From: an uncultured Nitrososphaera sp.
GTDB lineage: Archaea > Thermoproteota > Nitrososphaeria > Nitrososphaerales > Nitrososphaeraceae
DNA: 64,000 bases
NCBI GenBank assembly: GCA_946480575.1
Contig: CAMLKF010000001.1
Location: 1-64,000, forward strand
Direction of reading: 5' to 3'
In this document: positions 25,478 through 33,820 of the stretch, one piece after another
Numbering within the stretch: position 1 is the stretch's first letter
Layout of the letters: the number at the start of each line of letters is the position of its first letter
Notes under the pieces: model-generated
Told to the model about the DNA's origin: nothing
The model's input: the letters and a program-made list of their open reading frames with translations, nothing else
The model's database searches: none
Made by a program: the position numbers and the translations under genes

Positions 25478-26164
25478 TAGCCTGTCCAGATCAACTGCCT
25501 TTTCCAACGCCTTTCCAATAGTCATGTAATTTGACCCTTTTGAGAAAGGTAGAGCTCCAAGAACAGGAACGCCGCTCAACCTTTCAATCATCTCTGGCGT
25601 CCTCTGCTCCACGGTGTTTGGTTTTTTCGGCATCATGTTGACTATGATGCCTTTAATGTCTAAGCTGAATTTCTGACAGGCCATTATGGTAAGGATGGTA
25701 TGGTTGAGCGTTCCAAGCCGCGGCTGCGAGACTATTACAACAGGGAGGCCGGCAAGCTTCGCAAAATCTGCTACGGATTGGCCTTCTGTCAATGGGACCA
25801 TTATCCCACCTATTCCTTCGACGAGAAGAAAGTCATGCTTGTACGCAAGGTTTTGGAACGCCGCCAGGGCTTTGGCAATGCTGACAGGCGGCTCGTTTTT
25901 TATTTGCGATGCCATGAGTGGTGAGGCGGCTGCCCGGTAAAAGAAAGGATTCAGTTCATGATCAGGTTCGGTTGCCCCGGCCGCCCTGGCAAGCAATGCA
26001 GTGTCCTGCGACCTGTATTTTTTTGAAAAAAACGTCTCTCCTGTAGCAAAGGGCTTCATTACACCAACGTCAACCTTGCGCCTTCTCAGGGCCCACGCCA
26101 GCCCAGCCGCTACCGCGGTTTTCCCGACACCTGTGCCTGTCCCCGTAATGAAAACTCCTTGCAT
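25466..26164 (-). CDS. bioD: Dethiobiotin synthetase
   Basis: ATP-dependent carboxylation and ring closure of DAPA to dethiobiotin, the third of four late biotin steps. 232 residues. The P-loop is GTGTGVGKTAVAAGL near residues 7-21, VMKPFATGE holds the conserved substrate lysine, and VEGIGGIMVPLTEGQSVAD is the family's glycine-rich block. Divergent from bioA across 44 bases, so both probably share a control region. Confidence 0.95.
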   Translation of the reverse strand: MQGVFITGTGTGVGKTAVAAGLAWALRRRKVDVGVMKPFATGETFFSKKYRSQDTALLARAAGATEPDHELNPFFYRAAASPLMASQIKNEPPVSIAKALAAFQNLAYKHDFLLVEGIGGIMVPLTEGQSVADFAKLAGLPVVIVSQPRLGTLNHTILTIMACQKFSLDIKGIIVNMMPKKPNTVEQRTPEMIERLSGVPVLGALPFSKGSNYMTIGKALEKAVDLDRLLSM

Positions 26165-26208
26165 GGAAATATTATTAGAGCCATGGATGGAACCTGCATT
26201 TAACTGAA

Positions 26209-27546
26209 TTGAGCCTGAGAGACACCGACAAGGAATTCGTCTGGCATCCTTATACCCAGATGAAGGACTGGAACAAGTGGGACAACAGGGTTATTGTGAA
26301 GGGTGAAGGGTTTTACCTCGTCGACAGTGAGGGCAGGAAATACCTTGACGGCATTGCAAGCATGTGGTGCAACGTCTGGGGCCATGGCCAGAATGAGGTT
26401 GTCGAGGCAATGGTCGAGCAGCTGTGCAATTTGCAGCATTCGACCCTCTTTGGGCTTGCCAGCAGCCCTTCTGCGAGGCTTGCCGAAAGACTGGTCAAGC
26501 TGGCAAAGGAAATGGACAAGGCATTCTACACCGATAACGGCTCGGCCGCCATTGAGGTTGCGATGAAGATGGCTCTCCAGTACTGGCGCAATAAGGGCAG
26601 ATGCGAGAAAAAAGAATTCATCTCGTTAGAGCATGGGTACCACGGCGACACGGTGGGCGCTATGTCTGTTGGCTACATCGAGAAGTTCTTTGTCGCTTAC
26701 AGGCCGATGCTGATGAATGTGCGCACAGTTCCAAGCCCATTCCTTTACCGCAGCCGGTTTGAAAACGAAGGCGATCTCGCGGAATGGTGCCTTGAAGAAA
26801 CAGAAAAGACGCTCAAAAAGCATGGAAAAAGGTGCGCTGCCTTTGTTATGGAGAGCGGCGCACAAATAGCGGGAGGCCCGATAATTTACCCTGCGGGTTA
26901 TCAGAGAAAGATCGCCAACCTTTGCAAAAAGTATGATGTCCTGTTGATACTGGATGAGATCGCTACAGGGTTTGGCCGCCTTGGCAACATGGTCGAGTAC
27001 CTTGCCCAGAGGTCGCGGCCCGATATAGTCTGCTTTGGAAAAGCCCTGACTGGTGGATATTTTCCACTTGCAGTTACCCTGACAAACCATCACATCTTTA
27101 ACGCGTTCCTTGGCGACTATGCCGAAAACAAGGAGTTCTACCACGGCCATACCTTTACCGGTCATCCGGTAGGATGTGCGGCCGCGCTGGCAAACATAGA
27201 ACTTTACAGAAAACGTAATCTGATGCAACAAATTAACACAAACGCCAAGTACATAGAGGCAAGGTTGCAGGAATTCAAAAAATCGCCAATAGTAGCAGAC
27301 ATCAGGCACAAGGGCTTGTTGGCAGGAGTCGAACTGGCAAGGAACGGCAAGCCGATTGCAGTATTGAAGAACAGAGAGAGGATAAGCTACTTTATCATGC
27401 GGGAGTCGCTTAAGATGGGCGTGCACCTGAGACCTCTTGGCAACATCATGATGGTTATCCCTCCACTGGCAATTGAAAGGAGCGACCTTGAGAAGCTGCT
27501 CGATGTCCAGCTGGAGATGCTGAGAAAAATAGAGAGGCTATCTTAG
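26209..27546 (+). CDS. bioA: Adenosylmethionine-8-amino-7-oxononanoate aminotransferase
   Basis: Class III PLP aminotransferase making DAPA from KAPA with S-adenosylmethionine as amino donor. 445 residues from TTG 26209. FVWHPYTQMKDW is the BioA-specific N-terminal substrate motif; ILDEIATGFGRLG holds the PLP-binding Asp and CFGKALTGGY the Schiff-base lysine (K278). YHGHTFTGHPVGC is also typical. Its end overlaps the recombinase on the other strand by nine bases. bioB and bioF lie about 1 kb downstream on the same strand. Confidence 0.95.
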   Translation: MSLRDTDKEFVWHPYTQMKDWNKWDNRVIVKGEGFYLVDSEGRKYLDGIASMWCNVWGHGQNEVVEAMVEQLCNLQHSTLFGLASSPSARLAERLVKLAKEMDKAFYTDNGSAAIEVAMKMALQYWRNKGRCEKKEFISLEHGYHGDTVGAMSVGYIEKFFVAYRPMLMNVRTVPSPFLYRSRFENEGDLAEWCLEETEKTLKKHGKRCAAFVMESGAQIAGGPIIYPAGYQRKIANLCKKYDVLLILDEIATGFGRLGNMVEYLAQRSRPDIVCFGKALTGGYFPLAVTLTNHHIFNAFLGDYAENKEFYHGHTFTGHPVGCAAALANIELYRKRNLMQQINTNAKYIEARLQEFKKSPIVADIRHKGLLAGVELARNGKPIAVLKNRERISYFIMRESLKMGVHLRPLGNIMMVIPPLAIERSDLEKLLDVQLEMLRKIERLS

Positions 27547-28131
27547 CTGTCTCAGCTCTTTGTACAGCGTCGCCTTTGAGACGCCGAGGTTTCTGGCTAT
27601 CCTGGCCTTCGAGTGATTTTCTGCAAGGAGCGTAATGAGCTGGTTCTTGTCTATCGCCTTTTGAGGCCTGCCGATGCCTTTTCCTGCGGCCCGGGCCCTC
27701 TCCATGCCGTCTTTTGTCCTCTGCACCAGCATTTCGCGTTCTCGCTCTGCTACCCATGTGAGGATTCCAATCATCAGCTTTCTGACACTAGGTTCGGTGG
27801 TTTGCAGGAATGATTCTCTTGGTGAGCAAGAGATCAGTGGTGCGTACTGCTCTACGGCCTTTATTGCATCCAGAGTATCCCAGAAAGTCCTTCCAACGCG
27901 CGATAATTCATAAACGATGACAGCATCGACTTCTGCAGTTTTGATCAGCTCGAGCATTTCCTGAAAGCCGCGCCGCTGTGTAGCAGGGATCCTGCCGGAA
28001 GTAGCAGGATCTTCGAAAAAGTCAAGAATCTGATAACTATGCTCCTGAGCCCATTTTTCCAGTGCAAGCCTTTGGTTCTGGACTGTCTGCTCCTCAGTGC
28101 TTACCCGCACGTATGCAAACGTGTATTTCAT
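27538..28131 (-). CDS. Small serine recombinase (resolvase/invertase family)
   Basis: A 197-residue site-specific recombinase. The start chosen, ATG 28131, gives MKYTFAYVRVSTEEQ, in which S11 is the catalytic serine. VYELSRVGRTFWD and the long E helix with MIGILTWVAEREREMLVQRT are typical of the catalytic domain, and GRPQKAIDKNQLITLL plus ARNLGVSKATLYKELRQL form the C-terminal helix-turn-helix. The frame is open to 28233, but those extra residues are not family-like. It stands alone between bioA and bioB, with no transposase and no clear crossover site; it may act on a local inversion or be a domesticated mobile gene. Confidence 0.9.
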   Translation of the reverse strand: MKYTFAYVRVSTEEQTVQNQRLALEKWAQEHSYQILDFFEDPATSGRIPATQRRGFQEMLELIKTAEVDAVIVYELSRVGRTFWDTLDAIKAVEQYAPLISCSPRESFLQTTEPSVRKLMIGILTWVAEREREMLVQRTKDGMERARAAGKGIGRPQKAIDKNQLITLLAENHSKARIARNLGVSKATLYKELRQLR

Positions 28132-28219
28132 GCATTTGCCCGTAGGCCTTGGCTTAACAGGGGCATTGTCAAAAAAATTGTTCAAAAAGGGTAGCGTTAT
28201 TAAATGAACACCCGTGTAT

Positions 28220-28423
28220 ATGTCAACGGGCAAAACAAAGGAAAAAAAATGGAGCTATTTTCTGAACAGTTTAGAAAACGAACCCTTTTTGGACGGTTAT
28301 GCAGCTAGTGCAAATATTGCGGAAATCGTTGTTTTGGCGATCGCATATAGGCAATCAATAACTGCCAAAAAACAGTGGTCAGACCCCTGCTCCGGATGCC
28401 CAAAAAAGCCAAATCATGATTAG
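28220..28423 (+). CDS. Possible small hypothetical protein
   Basis: A 67-codon frame (MSTGKTKEKKWSYFLNSLEN...) divergent from the recombinase. The end CSGCPKK has one CxxC. GTG 28214 is an alternative start. Composition is acceptable for coding but no family is known, and the region could be non-coding leader before the palindrome at 28448. Confidence 0.3.
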   Translation: MSTGKTKEKKWSYFLNSLENEPFLDGYAASANIAEIVVLAIAYRQSITAKKQWSDPCSGCPKKPNHD

Positions 28424-28447
28424 GCGATTTTACGCATGATTTTACCA

Positions 28448-28477
28448 CATATTTCTAAACTCGAGTTTAGAAATATG
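28448..28477. repeat. 30-base perfect palindrome upstream of bioB, copy 2
   Basis: Half-sites CATATTTCTAAACTC and GAGTTTAGAAATATG are perfect reverse complements, 15 bases each. The inner 26 bases equal the copy at 30668-30693. It lies 30 bases upstream of the TATA-like box of bioB (28507-28515), so it may be the operator of a dimeric regulator of biotin genes; in RNA it would be a stable hairpin, so a terminator of the small gene before it is the alternative. Confidence 0.8.
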
Positions 28478-28506
28478 GTATTCGAAATGGGCATTGTAAA
28501 CCAAAG

Positions 28507-28515
28507 TTTTAATTA
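28507..28515 (+). promoter_or_regulatory. TATA-like box of bioB
   Basis: TTTTAATTA, with CAAAG just before it as a BRE-like element, lies 26-34 bases before ATG 28541. The spacing supports a nearly leaderless message and decides the bioB start in favour of 28541. Confidence 0.55.
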
Positions 28516-28540
28516 CCTGTTTACAACATCGACTGCCAAA

Positions 28541-29515
28541 ATGCCAGATTCGATGTTTATCAACGATTGCATGCAAAAGGTCCTTGCTGGCGGGTCGATC
28601 ACCTTTGGAGAAGCCGAGCGGCTGCTTGCCACTAAAGACATCATGACGCTTGCCGAATGTGCCAATGTCATTACTAGGGCTTTCAATGGCGATACGGTAG
28701 ATGTCGAAGCACTGATAAACGCCAAATCAGGCAGGTGCCCGGAGGACTGTTCTTTCTGCGCCCAGTCGTCCTTCTATGACGTCGGCATTACAAAATATCC
28801 ATTGCTGCCAAAAGAAGTGATAATTGAAAATGCAAGGAAGGCCAAGGAAGCAGGGGCCACCAGTTTCTGCTTGGTATGCGCCTACCGCGAACCTCCTGAA
28901 AAGGACTTTCAGCAGATCTGTGAAACCATCACAGAAATCAGGTCGAAGGTGGCAGATGTCGAAGTCAACGTATCACTTGGATTCATGACGCCTGAAAGGG
29001 CTCGCAAGTTAAGGGATCTAGGGGTCAAACGCTACAATCACAATTTGGAAGCGGCGGAAAGTTTTTTTCCAAATATATGCAAGACCCATGACTTTGCCGA
29101 CAGGGTCAACACGGCAAAAATCGTTAAAGAGGCAGGCCTTGATCTGTGCTCCGGCGGCATTATCGGCATGGGCGAAAGCCTGAAACAGAGGCTTGAGCTC
29201 GCATTCTCGCTTGCGTCACTTAATCCTGATGAAGTTCCAATAAACATCCTGATAGGTAGGAAAGGGACGCCTCTTGAAGGTTATGAGCCGATAGACCCAC
29301 TCGAGGCAATCAAGACGATAGCCGTCTGGCGCTTTGTAATGCCAAAGACGACGCTAAAGATAGCAGGCGGGCGCGAGCTGCATCTCAAGGACAAGGACAG
29401 ATTGGCGCTCAAGGCTGGCGCAAACGGCATAATCACCGGTGGATACCTCACGACCGGTGGGAACAAGCCGAACAAGGACATTGCGATGATAAAGGAGATT
29501 GGCCTCAAAGCATAA
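28541..29515 (+). CDS. bioB: Biotin synthase
   Basis: Radical SAM enzyme that inserts sulfur into dethiobiotin, the last biotin step. From ATG 28541 it has 324 residues. RCPEDCSFC (C66, C70, C73) binds the 4Fe-4S cluster; SGGIIGMGE and TLKIAGGRE are the conserved downstream blocks (the latter with the arginine that binds the 2Fe-2S cluster). The frame is open 35 codons further up, but that part crosses the palindrome and the TATA-like box. Its end overlaps bioF by 17 bases. Confidence 0.96.
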   Translation: MPDSMFINDCMQKVLAGGSITFGEAERLLATKDIMTLAECANVITRAFNGDTVDVEALINAKSGRCPEDCSFCAQSSFYDVGITKYPLLPKEVIIENARKAKEAGATSFCLVCAYREPPEKDFQQICETITEIRSKVADVEVNVSLGFMTPERARKLRDLGVKRYNHNLEAAESFFPNICKTHDFADRVNTAKIVKEAGLDLCSGGIIGMGESLKQRLELAFSLASLNPDEVPINILIGRKGTPLEGYEPIDPLEAIKTIAVWRFVMPKTTLKIAGGRELHLKDKDRLALKAGANGIITGGYLTTGGNKPNKDIAMIKEIGLKA

Positions 29516-30662
29516 GAAAATCGCCTTTGTTGGAGAACGCCTTGCCTCTCTTGAGAAGAGCGACCTCTACCGCCGTCTGAGAACTGTGGTGGTCAAGGGG
29601 CCGACGGCCGAGGTCGATGGAAAGCAAGTTGTCCACCTCTGTTCAAACGACTACCTAGGGCTGTCGCAGAATCTGCATGTCATCAAGAAAACCATTCAGG
29701 CGTTGCAGGAAGTTTCGCAGTGCAGCTCTAGGCTGATTGCAGGCAACCACCCCCAGGTTCTGGAACTGGAAGGCATGCTTGCAGACCACCGCAGGGCAGA
29801 GGCTGCTCTCGTCTATCCAACAGGGTACAACGCAAACTTGGGAGCCGTCACCGCCATCGCGGACGAGAATTCGACAATATTCAGCGACGAGCTCAACCAC
29901 GCAAGCATAATAGACGCGTGCAGGCTGAGCGGAGCAGAGATCAAGGTATTCAGGCACAACGATAACGAACATCTGGAAGAGCTGGTGCGGAATGCACGTG
30001 GAAGGAAAATCGTGATAACTGAAGGCATCTTTAGCATGGACGGCGACATGGCAAAATTGGAAGAAATTTGCTCAATAGCCAAGGATTATGACGCGATAAC
30101 TATTGTTGACGACGCTCACGGTGACTTTATCTTTGGGTCCGGCTTTTCAGGTGTCCCGGCCAAGTTTGAGGTCGATGTGGATATACAGATCAGCAGCATG
30201 AGCAAGGGTCTGGGCTGCTTTGGCGGGTACGTTGCATCGACAACGCCCATAAGAGAGCTTCTTATCAACAATTCGAGGCAATTCATTTACACTTCGGCGC
30301 TGCCGGATCATCTGTGCGCTGCCGCCATCGCCGCCATCCCGCTGGCAAAGAAGGGAGGTCTGCAAAAAAAGCTACAAAGGAACATCGACTACTTTTCCAA
30401 GACAATGAAAAAACTGGGCTTTACGCTTGGCAGCTCGGCAAGCCAGATAATCCCGGTAATGATAGGTGAAGAAAAGCTGGCAATGGAACTTTCAAAAGAG
30501 CTACTAAGATTGGGCGTTTTTGCTCAGGCAATAAGGTATCCGACGGTAAGAAAAGGCTCTGCACGCCTGCGAACGTCGCTCACCTCCATGCACACAAAAA
30601 AACACATTGACGCGGCCATAGTGGCGTTTGAGCAGGCAGGCAAGAAAACAAAGCTCCTTTAG
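29499..30662 (+). CDS. bioF: 8-amino-7-oxononanoate synthase
   Basis: PLP enzyme that condenses pimeloyl thioester with alanine to KAPA, the first of the four late steps. 387 residues from TTG 29499, inside the end of bioB. HLCSNDYLGLSQN and SSRLIAGNHPQVLELE are the N-terminal family blocks; SMSKGLGCFGGYV holds the Schiff-base lysine K236. With bioA, bioB and bioD the set of late genes is complete, but no gene for pimelate supply is nearby. Confidence 0.95.
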   Translation: MASKHKKIAFVGERLASLEKSDLYRRLRTVVVKGPTAEVDGKQVVHLCSNDYLGLSQNLHVIKKTIQALQEVSQCSSRLIAGNHPQVLELEGMLADHRRAEAALVYPTGYNANLGAVTAIADENSTIFSDELNHASIIDACRLSGAEIKVFRHNDNEHLEELVRNARGRKIVITEGIFSMDGDMAKLEEICSIAKDYDAITIVDDAHGDFIFGSGFSGVPAKFEVDVDIQISSMSKGLGCFGGYVASTTPIRELLINNSRQFIYTSALPDHLCAAAIAAIPLAKKGGLQKKLQRNIDYFSKTMKKLGFTLGSSASQIIPVMIGEEKLAMELSKELLRLGVFAQAIRYPTVRKGSARLRTSLTSMHTKKHIDAAIVAFEQAGKKTKLL

Positions 30663-30667
30663 CCGAA

Positions 30668-30693
30668 TATTTCTAAACTCGAGTTTAGAAATA
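30668..30693. repeat. 26-base perfect palindrome after bioF, copy 3
   Basis: Half-sites TATTTCTAAACTC and GAGTTTAGAAATA are exact reverse complements. It lies six bases after the bioF stop and four bases before a TATA-like TTAATTAAG (30697-30705) that serves the next gene. So, as at bioB, the palindrome is upstream of a TATA box; as at 20675, it also follows a stop codon. Confidence 0.8.
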
Positions 30694-30725
30694 AAGTTAA
30701 TTAAGATGCGTGAAAACCACATTTT

Positions 30726-31055
30726 GTGCAACAGAAGGAATTTACATTCAAGCTGAATCTTTCCGAGGGACAGGGCAAGGAGCTTGCCATGTACGTGAAT
30801 TCGCTTTCTCCAGAGGATATGCTGTTTGGTTTGCGTTTTGCCTACAACCGCAAGACTGCCCAAGATGGAGGATACCTCATGCCTGGAAGAAAAAGCAAGG
30901 TAAAGGGCGAGACGCATGGCCTAACACAGGATCTGGCCAGAAAGCGCCTCGACAACTGGAAGACCATGATCAAGACGTACAGGGAAAAGGGGTATAGCTA
31001 TCCCACGATATTTCGGATAAAAAAGCAGATAAGAAAAATTGCAAATGAAAAATAA
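30726..31055 (+). CDS. Conserved hypothetical protein, possibly in the biotin regulon
   Basis: A 109-residue basic protein from GTG 30726 (FTFKLNLSEGQGKELAMYVN, RFAYNRKTAQDGGYLMPGRK). Its C-terminal half is strongly basic and helical (TYREKGYSYPTIFRIKKQIR), which suggests nucleic-acid binding. No family recognised. Being preceded by the same palindrome as bioB suggests shared control, by inference only. Confidence 0.6.
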   Translation: MQQKEFTFKLNLSEGQGKELAMYVNSLSPEDMLFGLRFAYNRKTAQDGGYLMPGRKSKVKGETHGLTQDLARKRLDNWKTMIKTYREKGYSYPTIFRIKKQIRKIANEK

Positions 31056-31078
31056 GAGAAGAGAAAGGACAGAGGCTA

Positions 31079-31732
31079 CTAGTAGCCTGTTGCCTCTTGG
31101 CCATTTGTCTGCGTGCCTGTTGTTGATGATGGGAGGTCCGGGAACTTGTTCTTCATGTTCATCTCTACTACGGCGCTTGCTTCTTCCATTATTCTTGCAG
31201 TGTCTTCGTTGAATCCTGTAACGGTTCCGATCTCGTTGTTTGGAATCTGTCCTGAGTCTGTTATGATGTCGCCAAGAAGCTCTGAGATCTGGCCAAATGA
31301 CTGATCCGCTTCGGGCATCATTCCTGCCAGACCACCCTGCAATCCCTTTATTACAGACATTGCCGGGCTCAGCGTCACTACCACGTCTCCCAGTTCTGTC
31401 ATTGTGTTCAGCCTCAACTGTATCTGCTCAAGTGCAAGTTTTGCCGATGTGACCATCTTGTTCATCTTGCGTATCTGCGACAGTTCGCCGGACAGGACCT
31501 TTGCGTGCGATGCGTCGTGGCTCTGCATTGCAAGCACTACGCGCTTGAAGATGACTTGGTCCTTTTCCTGCATTTTTGCTGCAATTGAATCCAGCTTTTG
31601 GATCTGCATCTGCAATTTCTTCTGTGCTTCTTCTATTCTTGGCTTCAGCGGAGCTTGCGGCTTGATGCCTTCAAGCAACCGGTGGCCTACGCTTTCCCCT
31701 TGTGGCTTTACCCACTTGTTACCAAATGACAT
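31079..31732 (-). CDS. cdvB: ESCRT-III-like cell division protein CdvB family
   Basis: A 217-residue Snf7/ESCRT-III-type protein. Cdv proteins form the membrane-constricting filaments of division in Crenarchaeota and Thaumarchaeota. The helical core runs from about 30 to 150, with coiled-coil segments RIEEAQKKLQMQIQKLDSIA, VLSGELSQIRKMNKMVTSAK and LALEQIQLRLNTMTELGDVV. The C-terminal third is flexible (SSTTGTQTNGQEATGY). No MIM2-like proline motif for CdvC is obvious, so this may be one of the CdvB paralogues rather than the main one. cdvA and cdvC are not in the window. Confidence 0.85.
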   Translation of the reverse strand: MSFGNKWVKPQGESVGHRLLEGIKPQAPLKPRIEEAQKKLQMQIQKLDSIAAKMQEKDQVIFKRVVLAMQSHDASHAKVLSGELSQIRKMNKMVTSAKLALEQIQLRLNTMTELGDVVVTLSPAMSVIKGLQGGLAGMMPEADQSFGQISELLGDIITDSGQIPNNEIGTVTGFNEDTARIMEEASAVVEMNMKNKFPDLPSSTTGTQTNGQEATGY

Positions 31733-31802
31733 CCTGACTATTATGGCACCTAGCGATTATTTCAGAGAGGAACTAAAAGCTAAGCTTTACTGGTATCATC
31801 TG

Positions 31803-31830
31803 TAACCGCGGTGACACTAGTCCGCGGTAA
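31803..31830. promoter_or_regulatory. Inverted repeat in the region between cdvB and the 31917 gene
   Basis: ACCGCGG (31805-31811) and CCGCGGT (31822-31828) form a perfect inverted repeat with a 10-base spacer. Allowing one mismatch and a two-base gap, it extends to GTAACCGCGGTGAC and GTCCGCGGTAAC. It lies in the 184-base divergent promoter region and has the look of an operator for a dimeric regulator. Confidence 0.5.
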
Positions 31831-31916
31831 CATATGTTCTGGAACAATCCCACAAACACCATAAGCCTTATCTCATTAGACAAGTTTTTAAAGCTGCATC
31901 CGGGGTAAAGTTGGCA

Positions 31917-32180
31917 ATGATAAAGGAGAAGATAAAGGTCAACAATCGCAACTACAGCGTGACCATCAACGAGCAGACGCAGATGTATGCGATGAGACTT
32001 CGAAGGCTTTATCAGCAGAGCTACAGCGACATGGACAGCTTCGACGAGGTCAGCTCTGAAATATCTACCACAGTGAGCAATCTGCTCAAGCACGCCGTGT
32101 CTCCAGAAGTGCGCGAAGACGACATGGATGGAGTCATCCAGCAGCTTTTGAAAATGTACGAGAAGTCTGCCAAAAAGTAA
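31917..32180 (+). CDS. Conserved small helical protein divergent from cdvB
   Basis: 87 residues from ATG 31917 (TTG 31911 possible). After KIKVNNRNYSVTINEQTQMY it is highly charged and helical (DEVSSEISTTVSNLLKHAVS, VIQQLLKMYEKSAKK). No family recognised. It shares its promoter region, and perhaps the inverted repeat at 31803-31830, with cdvB, so a link to division is possible but unproven. Confidence 0.65.
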   Translation: MIKEKIKVNNRNYSVTINEQTQMYAMRLRRLYQQSYSDMDSFDEVSSEISTTVSNLLKHAVSPEVREDDMDGVIQQLLKMYEKSAKK

Positions 32181-32229
32181 CGCCCAGAAAAACATCTAAA
32201 TAGCAATCGCAAGCGTCCCTTCTCTATAT

Positions 32230-33570
32230 ATGGACGCCCATGCTGTCAAGAGGTGCATCAACCCTTCATGTGGCTTGACTTATGAAATTAACAATGACAT
32301 CTACAGGTGTTCCTGCGGCTCCCTTTTGGACATAAAATACAGCAACAAGCCAAGTCGCGACCTGATCGAAACGTTCTACCAGCGAAGGAACCACGGTGGC
32401 AACATTTACAACGAAAGTGGCGTATGGCGCTTCCGAGACCTGATAAATTTTGCTGGCATCGACACTGAAAATTTTGACGAATGCGCAAGGGTGTTCGTCT
32501 CGCTTGATGGCTCGGAAGGCCGGCTTTCAAAGCCTTATAAGATGAGCAAGGCCGCAGACTATGCAGGCATGGACCATGACTCGTTCCTGCTCCAGCCAGA
32601 AGGCTACAATCCGTCCGGCTCATTCAAGGACAATGGCATGTCGACTGCGGTGACCCACGCAAAGATGCTGGGCGTCAAAAAGATAATCTGCGCTTCAACC
32701 GGGAATACCTCCGCTTCTGCAGCAATGTATGCTGCTAATGAAGACATAGAGTGTGACGTCTACATTCCAAAAGGTGAGATTGCGCCAGGCAAGCTTGGCC
32801 AAGCGTTCCAGTTCGGCGCTCAAGTAATACAAGTTCAGGGCAACTTTGACGATGCCCTTACCACTTCGCTCAAAAATGCCAAGGAAACCGGCGGTTATAC
32901 CGTCAACTCTGTGAACCCATTCCGCATAGAGGGACAAAAGACGATCATTTACAGGGTAATGGAACATCTCAATTGGAACCCTCCAGACTGGATCGTTTAC
33001 CCCGGTGGAGCGCTCGGCAACACTTCAAGCTGCGGCAAGTGCATGATAGAACTGTACGAATGGGGGTGGATCAATAAGATTCCACGTCTGGCAGTCGTGA
33101 ACGCTGAAGGGGCGAACACCTTCTACGAGCTTTATAATGGCCTTTTTGAGGGCCGGCGGCTTATGTGGAATGGCGGCAGGCTGGATCTTGCCATGGTCGA
33201 TCGCTACTACGCTTACCAGGTAAAGAAGGGCATCAGGCCAAAGACGCATGCCACTGCGATCCAGATAGGCAGGCCGGCCAACATCGTCAAGGCGCTCCGC
33301 GCTCTGGATTTTACAAACGGCGTTGTCGTGCAGGTAAGCGACAAGGAGATGAGCGACGGAATGTCGATAATTGGGCTTAACGGCTTTGATTGTGAGATGG
33401 CGTCAGGCGCTGTTCCCGCCGGCGTCAGGAAGCTTCGCAGGGAAGGCCTCATCAAGCGGGACGACGTCGTCGTGGGGATACTCACAGGAAGGCAAAAAGA
33501 CGCTGCGCTTGCTGTTGAATACCACACAAACGCGTCGAATATGTTTGCAAGGCCGCCGACAGACCACTAG
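32230..33570 (+). CDS. thrC: Threonine synthase
   Basis: PLP enzyme that turns O-phosphohomoserine into threonine. 446 residues. The N-terminus carries a zinc ribbon (RCINPSCGLTYEIN, YRCSCGSLL), as in archaeal and plant-type threonine synthases. NPSGSFKDNGMSTAV holds the Schiff-base lysine K133, CASTGNTSASAAMYAA binds the phosphate and YPGGALGNTSSC follows. Monocistronic by appearance. The 250 bases after it, to trpE, contain no gene that I can see. Confidence 0.95.
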   Translation: MDAHAVKRCINPSCGLTYEINNDIYRCSCGSLLDIKYSNKPSRDLIETFYQRRNHGGNIYNESGVWRFRDLINFAGIDTENFDECARVFVSLDGSEGRLSKPYKMSKAADYAGMDHDSFLLQPEGYNPSGSFKDNGMSTAVTHAKMLGVKKIICASTGNTSASAAMYAANEDIECDVYIPKGEIAPGKLGQAFQFGAQVIQVQGNFDDALTTSLKNAKETGGYTVNSVNPFRIEGQKTIIYRVMEHLNWNPPDWIVYPGGALGNTSSCGKCMIELYEWGWINKIPRLAVVNAEGANTFYELYNGLFEGRRLMWNGGRLDLAMVDRYYAYQVKKGIRPKTHATAIQIGRPANIVKALRALDFTNGVVVQVSDKEMSDGMSIIGLNGFDCEMASGAVPAGVRKLRREGLIKRDDVVVGILTGRQKDAALAVEYHTNASNMFARPPTDH

Positions 33571-33820
33571 ACACAATTCTTTGCGGCGATTGCATTGACT
33601 TGTCGAGTCATAGTGCATAGTTTGTCGGCATGATGCTATGAACATGAGTTAATTTGTATTATTGTCAAATTGCAACTATAACTGGGGTATCAATATGATT
33701 TAGGTGATTTTTGACTGCCATTTTTGGACCAAAAACCATAAACAATCAGATTTTACATCCTAGTAAGCACAAAAACAGGGCAAAAAGCGGCTAGAAACAC
33801 TGCTCAAATTGAGCGAAAAT
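33571..33820. other. Intergenic region between thrC and trpE
   Basis: AT-rich, convergent 3' ends, no open frame of note. A TTTTTGG / CCAAAAA pair near 33723-33735 can form a short hairpin and may end transcription from either side. Confidence 0.4.
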
